Source of the DNA: Orthonyx spaldingii
Lineage: Eukaryota; Chordata; Aves; Passeriformes; Orthonychidae
Reading direction: 5' to 3'
Length of the DNA: 64,000 nucleotides
NCBI GenBank assembly: GCA_013397795.1
Contig: VZTJ01005975.1
Location: 170,285-234,284 of the forward strand
The notes beneath the pieces were generated by a model, which saw only the letters and a program-made list of their open reading frames with translations, was not told where the DNA came from and searched no databases. Below, one piece after another: positions 63,997-64,000 of this stretch (position 1 is the stretch's first letter; the number at the start of each line of letters is the position of its first letter). The position numbers and the translations under genes were made by a program.

Positions 63997-64000
63997 TCCT
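63997..64000 (+). CDS. NFIA: Probable first four bases of the NFIA terminal coding exon
   Basis: The window ends attatttttgcag|tcct. The previous exon ends at phase 0 after QQTQ, and the known NFIA C-terminus continues with SW; tcc t(gg) would encode exactly that. The acceptor has a short but acceptable T tract. No other sequence in the 13 kb downstream of 50885 was found by eye to encode SWYLG after an AG. The call rests on four bases plus frame agreement, so it is moderate only. The stop codon and 3' UTR are off the window. Confidence 0.55.

Larger units (their letters stand above)
1..64000 (+). other. NFIA: NFIA gene, 3' portion (five complete coding exons, start of a sixth, and introns)
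   Basis: Five exons on the + strand join in frame into one continuous peptide of about 231 residues. It contains stretches characteristic of the NFIA C-terminus: DEMDSPGEEPFY, SQSSGWHEVEPG, MPSPTTLKKSEKSGF, TLKEFVQLVCPDAGQQ, LPPPPPPPMARPVPLP and ANRFVSVGPRDPSF. NFIA is a nuclear, dimeric transcription factor that binds TTGGC(N5)GCCAA and acts in glial, neural and kidney development (family knowledge). The paralogues NFIB, NFIC and NFIX differ in the proline-rich and terminal segments, and the ending VGPRDPSFVNIPQQTQ fits NFIA as I recall it. The DNA-binding/MH1-like domain is encoded upstream of the window. Intron phases, in order from before the first exon, are 2, 1, 1, 0, 1, 0. No frameshift or stop interrupts the reading frame. 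Confidence 0.95.

Noticed and set aside
1..64000. Search for CRISPR arrays, operons, tRNA/rRNA genes or a novel gene system
   Set aside because: The window is vertebrate intronic DNA; I found no regularly spaced direct repeats, no cloverleaf tRNA sequence and no second gene.

Overview
The window is vertebrate, most likely avian, nuclear DNA. It carries the 3' part of one large intron-rich gene on the + strand, which I identify as NFIA (nuclear factor I A, a CTF/NFI-family transcription factor). The bird call rests on several CR1 LINE fragments with the typical avian 3'-end sequence, sparse repeat content, and no Alu, B1 or other mammalian repeats that I could see.

Layout: a partial intron (1-1760); a 128-bp exon (1761-1888); a 25.6-kb intron; a 129-bp exon (27458-27586); a 12.5-kb intron; a 179-bp exon (40040-40218); a 2.6-kb intron; a 166-bp exon (42790-42955); a 7.8-kb intron; a 92-bp exon (50794-50885); and a 13.1-kb intron. 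The last four bases of the window (63997-64000) look like the start of the terminal coding exon. All exons have GT donors and AG acceptors, and their phases join without a frameshift. Together they encode most of the serine/threonine/proline-rich C-terminal transactivation half of NFIA. The DNA-binding and dimerisation domain is encoded upstream, outside the window, and nearly all of the terminal exon and the 3' UTR lie beyond the right edge.

The remaining ~63 kb is intronic. Recognisable mobile elements are four antisense CR1 or CR1-like fragments between 8.4 and 12.5 kb and five sense CR1 fragments between 43.2 and 61.8 kb. One of these (about 46.38-47.08 kb) is long enough to retain a decayed reverse-transcriptase-ORF C-terminus. 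A diverged inverted pair of unrecognised ~210-bp repeats lies at 62.46-62.68 and 63.47-63.67 kb. About 30 kb between them (12.5-43.2 kb) has no mobile element I can recognise. Several stretches, notably 59.04-59.42 and 14.69-15.07 kb, have the look of conserved regulatory DNA, but this is inference from composition only.

I saw no second protein-coding gene, no tRNA or rRNA gene, no CRISPR array and no convincing previously undescribed biological system. The most useful leads are the unnamed inverted repeat pair, the CpG-retaining candidate enhancers and the splice-variant potential of the NFIA C-terminal exons.
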